Source: DAOUKH01 sp034421515 (GTDB lineage Bacteria > Chloroflexota > Dehalococcoidia > SHYB01). Taken from it: a stretch of DNA of 64,000 nucleotides. Numbering within the stretch: position 1 is the first letter of the stretch; each line of letters opens with the position of its first letter. The stretch lies in NCBI GenBank assembly GCA_034421515.1, contig DAOUKH010000003.1, positions 62,001 through 126,000 on the forward strand, given 5' to 3'. A program made the translations under genes and the position numbers. The notes under the pieces are model-generated. The model made no database searches. It was not told the DNA's origin and was given only the letters and a program-made list of their open reading frames with translations. This document shows positions 52,134 through 60,672 of this stretch, one piece after another.

Positions 52134-52834
52134 GGTCCCGCCGCGATGCGGCCCTCGGCAATGCGCACGATCTCGTCCACCACGTCTTCGACGCCGCTAC
52201 TCGTCGTGTCGATGCGGCGGGCGTCGGCGGCGGCGGTGAGGGGGGACAGGTCCCGGCCGCTGTCGAGGCCGTCGCGCCGGACGAGGTCGGCGAGTACGTC
52301 CTCATAGGACACGGACTCGCCTCGATCGCGGCGCTCCTCGAACCGGCGGCGGGCGCGCTCTTCCGGCGAGGCGTCCAGGTAAATCTTCAGCGGGGCGTCG
52401 GGCAGCACGACGGTCCCGATGTCCCGCCCCACCATCACCACCCGCCCCTCGGTGGCGAAGCGGCGCTGGAGCGCTACGAGCTCACGGCGCACGCCGCCGA
52501 CCGCCGACACCCGCGACACGGCGCGGTCGACTTCCGGTCGCGTGATTGCCTCGGTGAGGTCGCGGTCGCCCGCGTAGATCGCCGGCGCCGCCCCCTGCCC
52601 CGGCCTTAGGTCGAGGCCGGTCCCTCTCGTGAGGACTGCGAGCGCCTCGTCGTCCTCCGTGTCCACGCCCGCCTCCAGCGCCAGCACCGTCACCGCCCGG
52701 TACATGATGCCGGTGTCGACAAAGCGGTAGCCGAGGCGCTGGGCGAGCGCCCGGCCGACCGTCGTCTTTCCCACGGCCCCCGGCCCGTCGACGGCGATGA
52801 CGCCGACGGCGGCATGCTCCTGCGGCGAGTCCAT
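52130..52834 (-). CDS. cmk: (d)CMP kinase
   Basis: About 234 residues. The P-loop is DGPGAVGKTT at residues 16-25, followed by GYRFVDTGIMYRAVT, typical of cytidylate kinase, and VVMVGRDIGTVVLPDAPLKIYLDASPEERARRR. It phosphorylates CMP and dCMP. ATG 52834 is preferred to ATG 52843 because TATAAT at 52842-52847 overlaps the latter and stands 7 nt before the former. The end overlaps plsC by 4 bp. Confidence 0.93.
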   Translation of the reverse strand: MDSPQEHAAVGVIAVDGPGAVGKTTVGRALAQRLGYRFVDTGIMYRAVTVLALEAGVDTEDDEALAVLTRGTGLDLRPGQGAAPAIYAGDRDLTEAITRPEVDRAVSRVSAVGGVRRELVALQRRFATEGRVVMVGRDIGTVVLPDAPLKIYLDASPEERARRRFEERRDRGESVSYEDVLADLVRRDGLDSGRDLSPLTAAADARRIDTTSSGVEDVVDEIVRIAEGRIAAGP

Positions 52835-52841
52835 GGGCGTC

Positions 52842-52847
52842 ATTATA
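52842..52847 (-). promoter_or_regulatory. -10 element TATAAT of cmk, leaderless type
   Basis: TATAAT (minus strand), then GACGCCC and the ATG at 52834; as for mnmE, the transcript would start at the codon itself. No clear -35 was found. It faces the divergent vapBC operator region. Confidence 0.45.
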
Positions 52848-52871
52848 GGGAAGCCCACAGCGCCTGAGCGC

Positions 52872-52911
52872 TGCTTGCATAGTGCGTTCAACGATGTCAT
52901 GATGCTTGCAT
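52872..52911 (+). promoter_or_regulatory. Direct repeat TGCTTGCAT, candidate VapB operator
   Basis: Two copies of TGCTTGCAT at 52872 and 52903, 31 bp apart (about three helix turns). The second overlaps the vapB start codon. Autoregulation by the ribbon-helix-helix antitoxin is a reasonable inference. Confidence 0.4.
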
Positions 52912-53146
52912 GACGGTACAGATCACCATACGAGGCGTCCCCGACGAGGTCCGCGACGAACTCGCCGTCCGCGCCGCCCTGCAGCGGAAGTCCATGGAGG
53001 AGTTCTTGCGCGGCGAGCTGGAGCGCATCACGTCGAGGCCGTCCATAGACGCTTGGCTGCAGGACGTTCGCGCGGGCAAGGAGGCTATGGGCACCCGCAT
53101 CCCACCCTCGGTCATCCTCCGGGCCCGCGACGCGGACCGGAGATGA
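52910..53146 (+). CDS. FitA/VapB-type ribbon-helix-helix antitoxin
   Basis: A 78-residue protein: ITIRGVPDEVRDELAVRAALQRKSMEEFLRGELERI is the ribbon-helix-helix pattern of the FitA-like antitoxins, with a C-terminal tail for toxin binding. Its stop overlaps the PIN-toxin start (ATGA). Likely represses its own promoter. Confidence 0.88.
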   Translation: MTVQITIRGVPDEVRDELAVRAALQRKSMEEFLRGELERITSRPSIDAWLQDVRAGKEAMGTRIPPSVILRARDADRR

Positions 53147-53544
53147 CAACGGTCGTCGACGCTTCCGTACTTGTCGCGGCCTTGGTCGACTCCGGGCGCG
53201 AGGGAAGCTGGGCGGAATGGGTGATCGCGGACGACGCCCTCGCCGGGCCGGAATTGGTCTTGGCCGAGGCCACCAACATCCTGCGGCGGCTCGAGTTGGC
53301 GGGACACTTGCCGCGGCCGGATGCGGAGAGCGCCCACGAGCGCATGCTGCGCCTCGACGTCGTGTTGTTCTCCTTCGCCCCCTTCGCCCGGCGCGTGTGG
53401 GCGCTGCGAGAGAACCTCACCTGCTACGACGCCTGGTACGTCGCGCTGGCTGAGGCGCTCGAGTGCCCCTTGGCCACGCTCGACCGCAGGCTAAGCCGCG
53501 CCGACGGCCCCGCCTGCGGAGTAGTCACGCCCTACCGTTCATAG
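53143..53544 (+). CDS. vapC: VapC-type PIN-domain toxin
   Basis: A 133-residue PIN-domain RNase. Acidic residues are in VVDASVLVAALVD (N-terminus), an E-containing ELVLAEATNIL, and CYDAWYVALAE...LATLDRRL toward the end. VapC toxins cut tRNA or rRNA. It is coupled to the upstream antitoxin. Confidence 0.92.
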   Translation: MTTVVDASVLVAALVDSGREGSWAEWVIADDALAGPELVLAEATNILRRLELAGHLPRPDAESAHERMLRLDVVLFSFAPFARRVWALRENLTCYDAWYVALAEALECPLATLDRRLSRADGPACGVVTPYRS

Positions 53545-53675
53545 CTTCGCCGCCGAGCCGGACGCCGACAACCCCGATTCGCGGCGAGCGCGTATACTCT
53601 TAACGACCGTAACGAGCGCGCCGGTGAGCCCGGCCACGGCCGCAACCCCTTCAGATCGACCGTTCAAGGAATCGC

Positions 53676-54308
53676 ATGCGCATCTTTCGACCTCGCTCCT
53701 TCATCTCTATCGCCCTGCTCGGCGTTCTCGCCGCGGTCACCGTGGGGGCCTGCAACGGGGGTTCCACCCCTTGCCGCAACGACGACCCTCTTGAGCCGGC
53801 TCCAGCCCAACGCGGCAACCAGATGTCGGTGCAGGCGCACAGCCTCACGCTGACCGACGAGATCTACTACCTCGCCGACAACGTCGCATGGGTAATCCGG
53901 CAGCCCGACCCGGAGCGGACCATCGCCATCGTTGAGATCACGGCGCGCAATGACCGGTCGGACAAAGTGCGGGTCGAGGTCGGGCCCGATGCCTTCCGTC
54001 TGCTCGACGAGGACTCCAACGAATACGCTCCCATCAACCCGTTCGACTCGGACGGGGGTTTCGTGCAGCTTGCCCCGAACCCGCCCGCGACCCAGCCCTA
54101 CTACTACTGCGATCCCGCGCCCCCGCAGAACGTGGAGTTCGTCTGGGGCCCGTTCGACCTCGAGCGCACCTACGGAATCCGCGGACTGACCCTCTTCGAC
54201 GTTCCCCGGGGGCTGGAGTACTCGCAGCTTCGCTGGCGGGCGATCGAGGCGGTCTTCGTGCGTTTCGAAGGGGCGTTCGACGGGGCGAGCGAGCATCTAG
54301 GCCCGTGA
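53676..54308 (+). CDS. Lipoprotein, first of a tandem paralogous pair
   Basis: A 210-residue lipoprotein with lipobox VGAC (Cys26). The mature part has MSVQAHSLTLTDEIYYLADNVAWVIRQPDPERTIAIVEITARN, which resembles DUF4352-like immunoglobulin-type domains that stabilise surface proteins. It ends FEGAFDGASEHLGP. The next gene is clearly a paralogue. No known function. Confidence 0.82.
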   Translation: MRIFRPRSFISIALLGVLAAVTVGACNGGSTPCRNDDPLEPAPAQRGNQMSVQAHSLTLTDEIYYLADNVAWVIRQPDPERTIAIVEITARNDRSDKVRVEVGPDAFRLLDEDSNEYAPINPFDSDGGFVQLAPNPPATQPYYYCDPAPPQNVEFVWGPFDLERTYGIRGLTLFDVPRGLEYSQLRWRAIEAVFVRFEGAFDGASEHLGP

Positions 54309-54371
54309 CCATGGCGCCCGGGTCGCGGTTGAGAGTCGGGCGAAACGGGCCGGCCGCGATGGGCTGCTGGA

Positions 54372-55136
54372 TTGGCTCGCTTGCGTAGCAAGGTACGCTT
54401 GCTGCCTGCCGCCGTGGCCGTGAGTGTGCTCGCATTGTTGTTGGCCGGCTGCTCTTCGGCCATCGACCCCGAGGACTTGACGGCGACCGTGGAGGCGCGC
54501 GTGGCGACGGCACTGGCCCTGCAACCCACCGCCACACCTCAGGAGATAACGATACCTCAGTCGATGGCGATACCGTGGAGTAGGGATTCGTCCGCCTGCC
54601 GCGACGGCGGCCCGCTAGACCCGCTCCCCGCTCAACGCGGCGGCCAAATGTCGGTGCAGGTCCACGGCCTGACGTTGACCGACGAGATCTACTACCTCGC
54701 CGATGGCGTCTCGTACGTGGTCCGGCAGCCCGACCCTCGGCGGACTATCGCCGTCGTCGACATCACGGCCCGCAACCACCGGAATGCCCACGTGCGGGAA
54801 GGCATCGGGCGCGACTCCTTCCGGCTGCTCGACGACGTATCGAACCAGTACCCTCCCATCGATCCGTTCGATACCGAAGGGGGGTTCGTGCATCCGGCCC
54901 CGAACCCGCCCGCGGCCCAGCCCTACTACTATTGCAACCCGGCGCCCCCACGGGAACTCACGTTCATCTGGGGCCTGTTCGATCTACCGGGGAGTAACAT
55001 TGGCACCCAAGGGCTCGCCCTCTTCGACGTTCCCCGCGGGCTGGAGTATGCGCAGCTTCGCTGGCAAGCGGTCGAGCTCGTGGCCGTCCCGTTCGAGGGT
55101 GCGTTCGACGGGGCAAGCGAGCATTTCGGACAGTGA
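54372..55136 (+). CDS. Lipoprotein, second of a tandem paralogous pair
   Basis: A 254-residue protein from TTG 54372 with lipobox LAGC (Cys27). It repeats the folded domain of its neighbour (MSVQVHGLTLTDEIYYLADGVSYVVRQPDPRRTIAVVDITARN, and FEGAFDGASEHFGQ at the end) but has an extra 35-residue spacer before it. The pair looks like a recent tandem duplication, with the gap between them carrying nothing else. Confidence 0.82.
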   Translation: MARLRSKVRLLPAAVAVSVLALLLAGCSSAIDPEDLTATVEARVATALALQPTATPQEITIPQSMAIPWSRDSSACRDGGPLDPLPAQRGGQMSVQVHGLTLTDEIYYLADGVSYVVRQPDPRRTIAVVDITARNHRNAHVREGIGRDSFRLLDDVSNQYPPIDPFDTEGGFVHPAPNPPAAQPYYYCNPAPPRELTFIWGLFDLPGSNIGTQGLALFDVPRGLEYAQLRWQAVELVAVPFEGAFDGASEHFGQ

Positions 55137-55138
55137 CG

Positions 55139-55903
55139 ATGGCGCCTGGGCCGCACATCCGAACGGAAACGCGCGGCGGCGTGTGCCTCATCACGCTCGA
55201 CCGCCCCGATTCGGGGAACCGCATCACCGAGCCGTTGGCGCTCGCCTTCATCGACGCCGTGCACGGCGCCATTGATGACGACGACGTCTCCGTGGTCGTC
55301 ATCGCGGGCTCGGGGGGAGTCTTCAGCCTCGGGGCCGACGCCACGCTGGCCGAGATCCGGCCGGAGAGCGCGGCGCGGCGCGGCGTCGCCGCCGCCGTCG
55401 GCCTGTTGGCGAAGCCGGTGATCGCCGCCATGAACGGCGACGCGATCGGCCAGGGGCTCGAGCTTGCCCTCGCCTGCGACCTGCGGGTGATCTCCGAAGA
55501 GGCGCGGCTGGCGCTCGACCAGATCGCCAACGGCGAGCTTCCCTGGGACGGCGGCACACAACGCCTTCCCCGGCTCGTTCCCAGGAGCGTGGCGGCGGAA
55601 ATGCTGCTCCTCGGCCGCGCCCTCACCGCCGATGAGGCCCTGAAGTTCGGCCTCGTCTCCCAAGTCGCGCCCCCCGCGGACGTCGAAGCGCGAGCGATGG
55701 ACCTCGCCGAGCGGCTGGCCAACGCGGCCCCCATCGCCAACGCCTACGCCAAGGAAGCCATCCTCGCGGGGATGGACCTGCCCCTCGACCAAGCGCTGCG
55801 CCTCGAAGCCGATCTCGCGGTCCTCCTTCACGCCTCCCGCGACCGGGACGAGGGCATCCGCGCCTTCCTCGAAAAGCGGCCTCCGAAGTTCACCGGCGAG
55901 TAG
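55139..55903 (+). CDS. Enoyl-CoA hydratase/isomerase family protein
   Basis: A crotonase-fold protein of about 254 residues. CLITLDRPDSGNRITEPLALAFIDAV, VVVIAGSGGVFSLGADATL, AMNGDAIGQGLELALACDLRV and ELPWDGGTQRLPRLVP are the family blocks; the last contains the catalytic-loop glycines. GTG 55133 (overlapping the lipoprotein stop) is another possible start. It lies 2 bp before a second crotonase gene, so they form an operon. Confidence 0.9.
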   Translation: MAPGPHIRTETRGGVCLITLDRPDSGNRITEPLALAFIDAVHGAIDDDDVSVVVIAGSGGVFSLGADATLAEIRPESAARRGVAAAVGLLAKPVIAAMNGDAIGQGLELALACDLRVISEEARLALDQIANGELPWDGGTQRLPRLVPRSVAAEMLLLGRALTADEALKFGLVSQVAPPADVEARAMDLAERLANAAPIANAYAKEAILAGMDLPLDQALRLEADLAVLLHASRDRDEGIRAFLEKRPPKFTGE

Positions 55904-55905
55904 CC

Positions 55906-56628
55906 ATGGCGTTTGAGACGGTACTCCTGGAACTCGACGGCCCCGTGGCCCGGCTGACCCTCAACCGGCCGCGCGTCCTCAACGCCTACAACATCCAGAT
56001 GCGCGACGAGCTCTACCAAGCGCTCGGCCTGCTGGAGCAGAACTCTGAAATCCGGGCCGCCGTGGTGCGCGGCGCGGGCGAGCGGGCCTTCTGCGCCGGC
56101 GCCGACCTCACCGAGTTCGGCTCCGCCCCCTCGCAGTTCATCGCCCGGCAGGTGCGCTTCGAACGCGACGTCTGGGCGCGCCTCTTCGGCCTGCGCACGC
56201 CGCTCGTGGCCGCCGTCCGGGGCTTCTGCTTCGGCTCCGGCCTCGAGATCGCCCTCGGCTGCGACCTCATCCTCGCCGCCCCCGACGCCAAGTTCGGCCT
56301 GCCCGAGACGAACCTGGGGATGATCCCCGCCGCCGGCGGCACCCAGACCATGCCGAGGGCGGTGGGAACCGCTCGCGGCCTCGACGCGCTGCTCACCGGC
56401 CGCACGATCGAGGCTGAGGAGGCCGCGGCCATCGGGCTTGTCAACGCCGTCGAGCCCGCCCCGTCGCTCTTCGAGCGCGCCGAAGCCACCGCTCGCTTGC
56501 TCGCCGCCCTCGACACGAAGGCTGTCCGGGCCGCCAAGACCGCCCTGGCCCAAGCCGCCGATGCTGGCCTCGCCGAGGGGCTCGCATCCGAGGCGCGGTT
56601 GGCGTCGCGTCTAGCCTTCGGCCGCTGA
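55906..56628 (+). CDS. Enoyl-CoA hydratase/isomerase family protein
   Basis: A 240-residue crotonase: RLTLNRPRVLNAYNIQMRDEL, VRGAGERAFCAGADLTEF (the oxyanion loop), AAVRGFCFGSGLEIALGCDLI and KFGLPETNLGMIPAAGGTQTMPRAVG with a catalytic Glu. Different from its neighbour in the active-site loop, so the two probably act on different substrates or steps. A CoA ligase gene follows. Confidence 0.92.
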   Translation: MAFETVLLELDGPVARLTLNRPRVLNAYNIQMRDELYQALGLLEQNSEIRAAVVRGAGERAFCAGADLTEFGSAPSQFIARQVRFERDVWARLFGLRTPLVAAVRGFCFGSGLEIALGCDLILAAPDAKFGLPETNLGMIPAAGGTQTMPRAVGTARGLDALLTGRTIEAEEAAAIGLVNAVEPAPSLFERAEATARLLAALDTKAVRAAKTALAQAADAGLAEGLASEARLASRLAFGR

Positions 56629-56676
56629 ACCCGCCTTCCTCTTGTCCGCCCCATACACCAAGGGCACGCCGCTGGC

Positions 56677-56682
56677 TATAAT
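56677..56682 (+). promoter_or_regulatory. -10 element TATAAT upstream of the acyl-CoA synthetase
   Basis: A perfect TATAAT lies 44 bp before the ATG. No good -35 at 16-18 bp spacing. Confidence 0.3.
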
Positions 56683-56726
56683 GCTTCGGGCGTGCGCGGC
56701 GCGCTCCCGCTGGACGAGGAGGCTCT

Positions 56727-58295
56727 ATGAACACGACCGAATTTCTCATGGTGACCGCGGCCGTCGTGCCCGACCGGCCCGCCATCGTTTTCGAAGACGC
56801 TACGGAGACCTACGAGACGCTCCAAGCGCGCTCGTCGAAGCTGGCCAATGCGCTGACCGACATGGGGATCCAAAAGGGCGACAAGATCGCGATGATGGAG
56901 GTCAATAGCCCCAACCTCATCGAGACCTACTTCGCCTGCGCCAAGATCGGCGCGATATTCGTCCCCCTCAACTTCCGCGCTCGCCCCGACGAGGTCGCCT
57001 ATATGCTCCAGGACTCGGAAGCCGTCGCGGTCGTTGCGGGCGAGCGCTACATCCCCCTGGTCGACCAGATACGCGGCGAGGCCCCCGGCGTCCGGCACTT
57101 CGTCTCGCTGGGCGCGGCCCCCGAAGGATGGTCGAGCTTCGCCGACATCCTCGCAGCCAGCGCCGACGAGGACCCGTTCACCGAGATCGACGACCCCGAC
57201 CTCACGATCCTGATGTTCACCGCGGGCACCACGGGCCGCCCCAAGGGCGTAATGCTCGCTCACAAGAACTTCTCCGAGTACGTGCTGAACAACGTCTCGC
57301 CCGTCGACCTCGAGGCGGAGGAGAAGAACATTCTCACCGTGCCCATGTACCACATCGCCGGCATCCAGGCGGTGATGGCGGCGGTCTACGGAGGCCGGAC
57401 GCTGGTGCTCCAGCGTCAGTTCGATCCCGAGGAGTGGATGCAGCTCGTGCAGCAGCATGACGTCGACCGGGCCATGATGGTGCCCACCATGATCAAGCAG
57501 CTCATGGACCACGAGAAGTTCGAGGACTACAACCTCACCAGCCTCCAGGTCATCACCTACGGCGCAGCCCCTATGCCCCTCGAGGTGATCAAGCGCGCCA
57601 TCGAGCAGTTCCCCGGCACGCACTTCATCAATGCCTTCGGCCAGACGGAATCGGCGGCGACGATCACCATGCTCGGCCCTGAAGACCACATCATCGAGGG
57701 CACCGAGGAGGAGCGGGAAGTCAAGCTGAAGCGGCTGGGGTCAATCGGCAAGCCGCTGCCCGACGTCGAGGTCTGCATCATGGACGAGGACGGCTCGCTG
57801 CTTCCGGCCGGCGACGTGGGCGAGATCGTCGCCCGCGGCGAGCGCATCATGAAGGGTTACTGGAAGCAGGAAGACGCCACCAGCGCCACGATAGACCGGG
57901 AGGGCTGGTTGCACACCGGCGACCTGGGCTACGCCGACGAAGCCGGCTACATCTTCCTCGCCGGCCGGGCCAAGGACATCATCAAGCGCGGCGGCGAAAT
58001 GATCTCCCCTGAGGAGGTCGAGAACATCATCCTCTCCCACCCCAAGATCGAGGACGTCGCCATCATCGGCGTACCCGATCAGGAGTGGGGTGAGCGCGTG
58101 CGTGCGGTCGTTGTGGCCGCCGACGAGGGCGACAAGCCATCGCTGGACGAGATCTCGGACCTTGTGCGCTCCCGGACGGCCAGCTTCAAGAAGCCCGAGT
58201 CAGTGGTCTTCATCGACGAGCTTCCCCGGAACCCCATGGGGAAGATCCTCAAGAGAGTCCTACGGGAGCAGTTCCCCGAGCCGATCACCTCGTAG
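56727..58295 (+). CDS. Acyl-CoA synthetase (AMP-binding family)
   Basis: A 522-residue adenylating enzyme. The P-loop-like motif is FTAGTTGRPKGVMLAH, the A5 region FINAFGQTESAA, the A7/A8 region WLHTGDLGYADEAGYIFLAGRAKDIIKRGGEMISPEEVE, and the catalytic C-terminal Lys is in NPMGKILKR. It activates a fatty, aromatic or short-chain acid as the CoA ester. GAGGAGG precedes the ATG. It probably feeds the two enoyl-CoA hydratases just upstream. Confidence 0.93.
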   Translation: MNTTEFLMVTAAVVPDRPAIVFEDATETYETLQARSSKLANALTDMGIQKGDKIAMMEVNSPNLIETYFACAKIGAIFVPLNFRARPDEVAYMLQDSEAVAVVAGERYIPLVDQIRGEAPGVRHFVSLGAAPEGWSSFADILAASADEDPFTEIDDPDLTILMFTAGTTGRPKGVMLAHKNFSEYVLNNVSPVDLEAEEKNILTVPMYHIAGIQAVMAAVYGGRTLVLQRQFDPEEWMQLVQQHDVDRAMMVPTMIKQLMDHEKFEDYNLTSLQVITYGAAPMPLEVIKRAIEQFPGTHFINAFGQTESAATITMLGPEDHIIEGTEEEREVKLKRLGSIGKPLPDVEVCIMDEDGSLLPAGDVGEIVARGERIMKGYWKQEDATSATIDREGWLHTGDLGYADEAGYIFLAGRAKDIIKRGGEMISPEEVENIILSHPKIEDVAIIGVPDQEWGERVRAVVVAADEGDKPSLDEISDLVRSRTASFKKPESVVFIDELPRNPMGKILKRVLREQFPEPITS

Positions 58296-58315
58296 GCGCA
58301 CGCGCCGGGCTTGGC

Positions 58316-58699
58316 CTAGTCTGCGGACTCGCGGGCGTATGCGTTCGCGAGTTGCTTGTCGAACGTCACGAGCGGGAGCGCCATCGCCCGGGCGACATGC
58401 AGGTAGGCGGCGTCGTAGGTGCTGAGGCCGGTTTCGAGCGCCTCCCTCAGTACCTCGGCGTGGTTGACCTCGATCCACGTGAACCGGAGCCGCAGGCCAA
58501 GCTCGAACGCGAGGACAATGCCTTCGCGCTGCTCGGGGTACCGGCGGGCCTTCTTGCGGGCAACGCTGGCGAGCTCGTAGCTGAGCAGGGGCGGGGCGTA
58601 CAACTCGTGCCCATCAATCAAGGCCAGCGCCTCAGCCGCTTCCTCTTCATCGAAGACAAGGGCGGCGAGGACCGATGCGTCGACGACCCTACCGGGCAT
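58316..58699 (-). CDS. vapC: VapC-type PIN-domain toxin
   Basis: A 127-residue PIN-domain protein: RVVDASVLAALVFDEEEA at the N-terminus, LLSYELASVARKKARR, and LSTYDAAYLHVARAMALPLVTFDKQLA toward the end hold the acidic residues. It overlaps its antitoxin gene by 11 bp. Confidence 0.92.
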   Translation of the reverse strand: MPGRVVDASVLAALVFDEEEAAEALALIDGHELYAPPLLSYELASVARKKARRYPEQREGIVLAFELGLRLRFTWIEVNHAEVLREALETGLSTYDAAYLHVARAMALPLVTFDKQLANAYARESAD

Positions 58700-58964
58700 C
58701 CCGGTCTTCGCGGATCAGGCGCGTCGAATCGGAGCCTGTGCGCAAATTGAGGCTCCGCGCCATCCGGTGAACGTCCGACGCGTTCATGCCCGTGTGGTAC
58801 ACGGCCCGCGGCTCCATGATGGCGCCGCCATATTCCAGCGAGTCCTCGAGGATCGTCATGAGCTCACCTTGCATCGAGCGGTGGTTCCGTTTGGCGCGCT
58901 CGCGCAGCCGCCTCACCAGTGACGCGGGTACATTCTTGATCGACAGATTGATAAACGCATCCAT
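58689..58964 (-). CDS. FitA/VapB-type ribbon-helix-helix antitoxin
   Basis: A 91-residue protein: INLSIKNVPASLVRRLRERAKRNHRSMQGELMTILEDSL is a ribbon-helix-helix motif of the FitA type. Its promoter (58967-59002) has a palindrome at the -10 edge. Partner of the overlapping PIN toxin. Confidence 0.88.
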   Translation of the reverse strand: MDAFINLSIKNVPASLVRRLRERAKRNHRSMQGELMTILEDSLEYGGAIMEPRAVYHTGMNASDVHRMARSLNLRTGSDSTRLIREDRDAR

Positions 58965-58966
58965 AA

Positions 58967-59002
58967 TGGCGCCACTATACCATCATCCACCATCCAATAC
59001 AA
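58967..59002 (-). promoter_or_regulatory. Promoter and operator of the second vapBC locus
   Basis: On the minus strand, TTGTAT at 59002-58997, 17 bp, then TATAGT at 58979-58974 (4/6 and 5/6 to consensus). The palindrome TGGCGCCA at 58974-58967 touches the -10 and ends 2 bp before the ATG, so the mRNA is nearly leaderless and the palindrome can serve as the antitoxin operator. The region is much richer in A+T than its surroundings. Confidence 0.55.
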
Positions 59003-59020
59003 TACCATCTCCACATTAAA

Positions 59021-60022
59021 CTACATTCCTTCCCACTCCGCTTTGGGGGTTCGGCTCATGAGGCCCTTGACGGCACGTTCCGGTTCCAGCCCTTCGAACA
59101 TGACGCGGTAGGCGTAGCTCGCGATCGGCATCTCGACACCGAGCTCCTCCGCCATCCTCAGGGCGGCCACGGTGGTGTCCACCCCTTCGGCGACGTTGCG
59201 CATTCCTTCGAGGATGACCTTCAGCGGCCTCCCTTTCGCCAGTTGTTCGCCGACGAAATAGTTGCGGCTCAGGCGGCTGGCACTGGTGGTGATGAGGTCG
59301 CCCAGCCCGGCGAGGCCGGCGAAGGTCATCGGACGCGCCCCCGCCGCCACGCCCAGGCGCGTGATCTCGGCGAGGCCGCGCGTCACCAGCCCGGCCTTGG
59401 CGTTGTCCCCGAACCCCAGCCCATCGCTCATCCCCGCGCCGATGGCCACGATGTTCTTGAGCGCGCCACCGAGCTCGACCCCCACGACGTCGGTGTTGGT
59501 ATAGGCGCGGAAGCGCGGCGACATGAGCAGCGACACGGTCCGCTCCGCGATCCCCTCATCCGTGGAGGCGATGACCGTCGACGCCGGATGGCCTTCGAGT
59601 ATCTCCCCCGCCAGGTTGGGTCCGGAGACCACCGCGATGCGCCCCGCCGCGGCGGGAATCTCCTCTTCGATCACTTGGCTCATCCGCTTCGACGACTCCC
59701 GTTCGAGCCCTTTCGTCGCGCTCACGAGAATCGTCTCCGTGCCCACCGCATCCGCTAGGACACGGGCGTTCGTCCGCATCGACGCCGATGGCACGGCGGC
59801 GATCAGGAAGGCAACTCCCGCGAGCTCGCCGGCGTCGGCCGTCGCCCGCATGCAGGCGGGCAACTCGTGGCCGGGGAGGCGCGCCTCGTTGCTGCGCGCC
59901 GCGTTGATCCGTTCGGCCTCGTCCTGGGTGCGCGCCCACAGGCGGACCTCGGCCCCGCTTCGAGCGAGGAGGATGCCGAGCGTCGTTCCCCACGTCGTCG
60001 TCCCCGCGATCCCGACCCTCAC
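59021..60022 (-). CDS. gpsA: Glycerol-3-phosphate dehydrogenase (NAD(P)+)
   Basis: A 333-residue protein from GTG 60022, overlapping the plsY stop (GTGA). The dinucleotide fold starts VRVGIAGTTTWGTTLGILLAR, with GTTTWG in place of the usual GAGSWG. SATKGLE, VSGPNLAGEI, GVELGGALKNIVAIGAGMSDGLGFGDNAKAGLVTRGLAEI (with the catalytic Lys) and GLAGLGDLITT are family marks. It makes sn-glycerol-3-phosphate for lipid synthesis. It is last in der-plsY-gpsA. Confidence 0.95.
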   Translation of the reverse strand: MRVGIAGTTTWGTTLGILLARSGAEVRLWARTQDEAERINAARSNEARLPGHELPACMRATADAGELAGVAFLIAAVPSASMRTNARVLADAVGTETILVSATKGLERESSKRMSQVIEEEIPAAAGRIAVVSGPNLAGEILEGHPASTVIASTDEGIAERTVSLLMSPRFRAYTNTDVVGVELGGALKNIVAIGAGMSDGLGFGDNAKAGLVTRGLAEITRLGVAAGARPMTFAGLAGLGDLITTSASRLSRNYFVGEQLAKGRPLKVILEGMRNVAEGVDTTVAALRMAEELGVEMPIASYAYRVMFEGLEPERAVKGLMSRTPKAEWEGM

Positions 60023-60672
60023 GCCTCGTTCCCCTCCGCGACGCGGTGCTCCGGCGGGTCGCCGATCCTCCGCTCGGTGCCCTTGAGCAGCCGTGCGATG
60101 TTGTCGTGGTGCTGTACCCAGATCAGCGAGCCGGCGATCGCCGCGTAGGCGAAGTACTCCCACGGCTCGTCCCCTTGGAGCGAGGCTGCCAGCATCATGA
60201 AGATCGCGGCGGCGGTTCCCAGAAGCGACGCCAGCGACACATACCGAAATGCCAGCACGATGATCAGGCCGAAGCCGAGCGCCGCCGCGCCCCAGACCGG
60301 CGCCATGACGAAGAGCGCCCCCAGTCCCGTACTCACGCCACGGCCACCGGTAAAGCGGATGAAGACCGACCAGTTGTGCCCCACCAGCGCCGCGAACGCC
60401 GCCGCCGCTTCCGCCCACACCGCGTCGCCCATCGCTTTGACGAGCACGATCGCGATGATTCCCTTGGCCGCATCGAAGGCGAACACGAGCACCGCCGACG
60501 GCACCCCGACCAGCCGCAGCACGTTCGACGCGCCGATCTTGCCGCTGCCGTATTCCCGGATGTCCACGCCCTTGACGGCGTACACCAGGAACAGCCCCAG
60601 CGGAATTGCCCCAATCAGGTAGCTCAGGACAATGGCGAGGACGTTACCGAACATCGGACTCCGCGCGGGCAC
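60019..60672 (-). CDS. plsY: Acyl-phosphate:glycerol-3-phosphate acyltransferase
   Basis: A 217-residue integral membrane enzyme with five or more spans. SYLIGAIPLGLFLVY, REYGSGKIGASNVLRLVG and FIRFTGGRGVSTGLGALF are the family motifs that bind acyl-phosphate and glycerol-3-phosphate. The start at 60672 overlaps der; ATG 60654 is an alternative. It works with GpsA and PlsC. Confidence 0.94.
   Translation of the reverse strand: MPARSPMFGNVLAIVLSYLIGAIPLGLFLVYAVKGVDIREYGSGKIGASNVLRLVGVPSAVLVFAFDAAKGIIAIVLVKAMGDAVWAEAAAAFAALVGHNWSVFIRFTGGRGVSTGLGALFVMAPVWGAAALGFGLIIVLAFRYVSLASLLGTAAAIFMMLAASLQGDEPWEYFAYAAIAGSLIWVQHHDNIARLLKGTERRIGDPPEHRVAEGNEA

Noticed and set aside
59021..60418. A long N-terminal extension of GpsA
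   Set aside because: The extra codons overlap plsY in another frame; the dinucleotide motif begins at the GTG at 60022.
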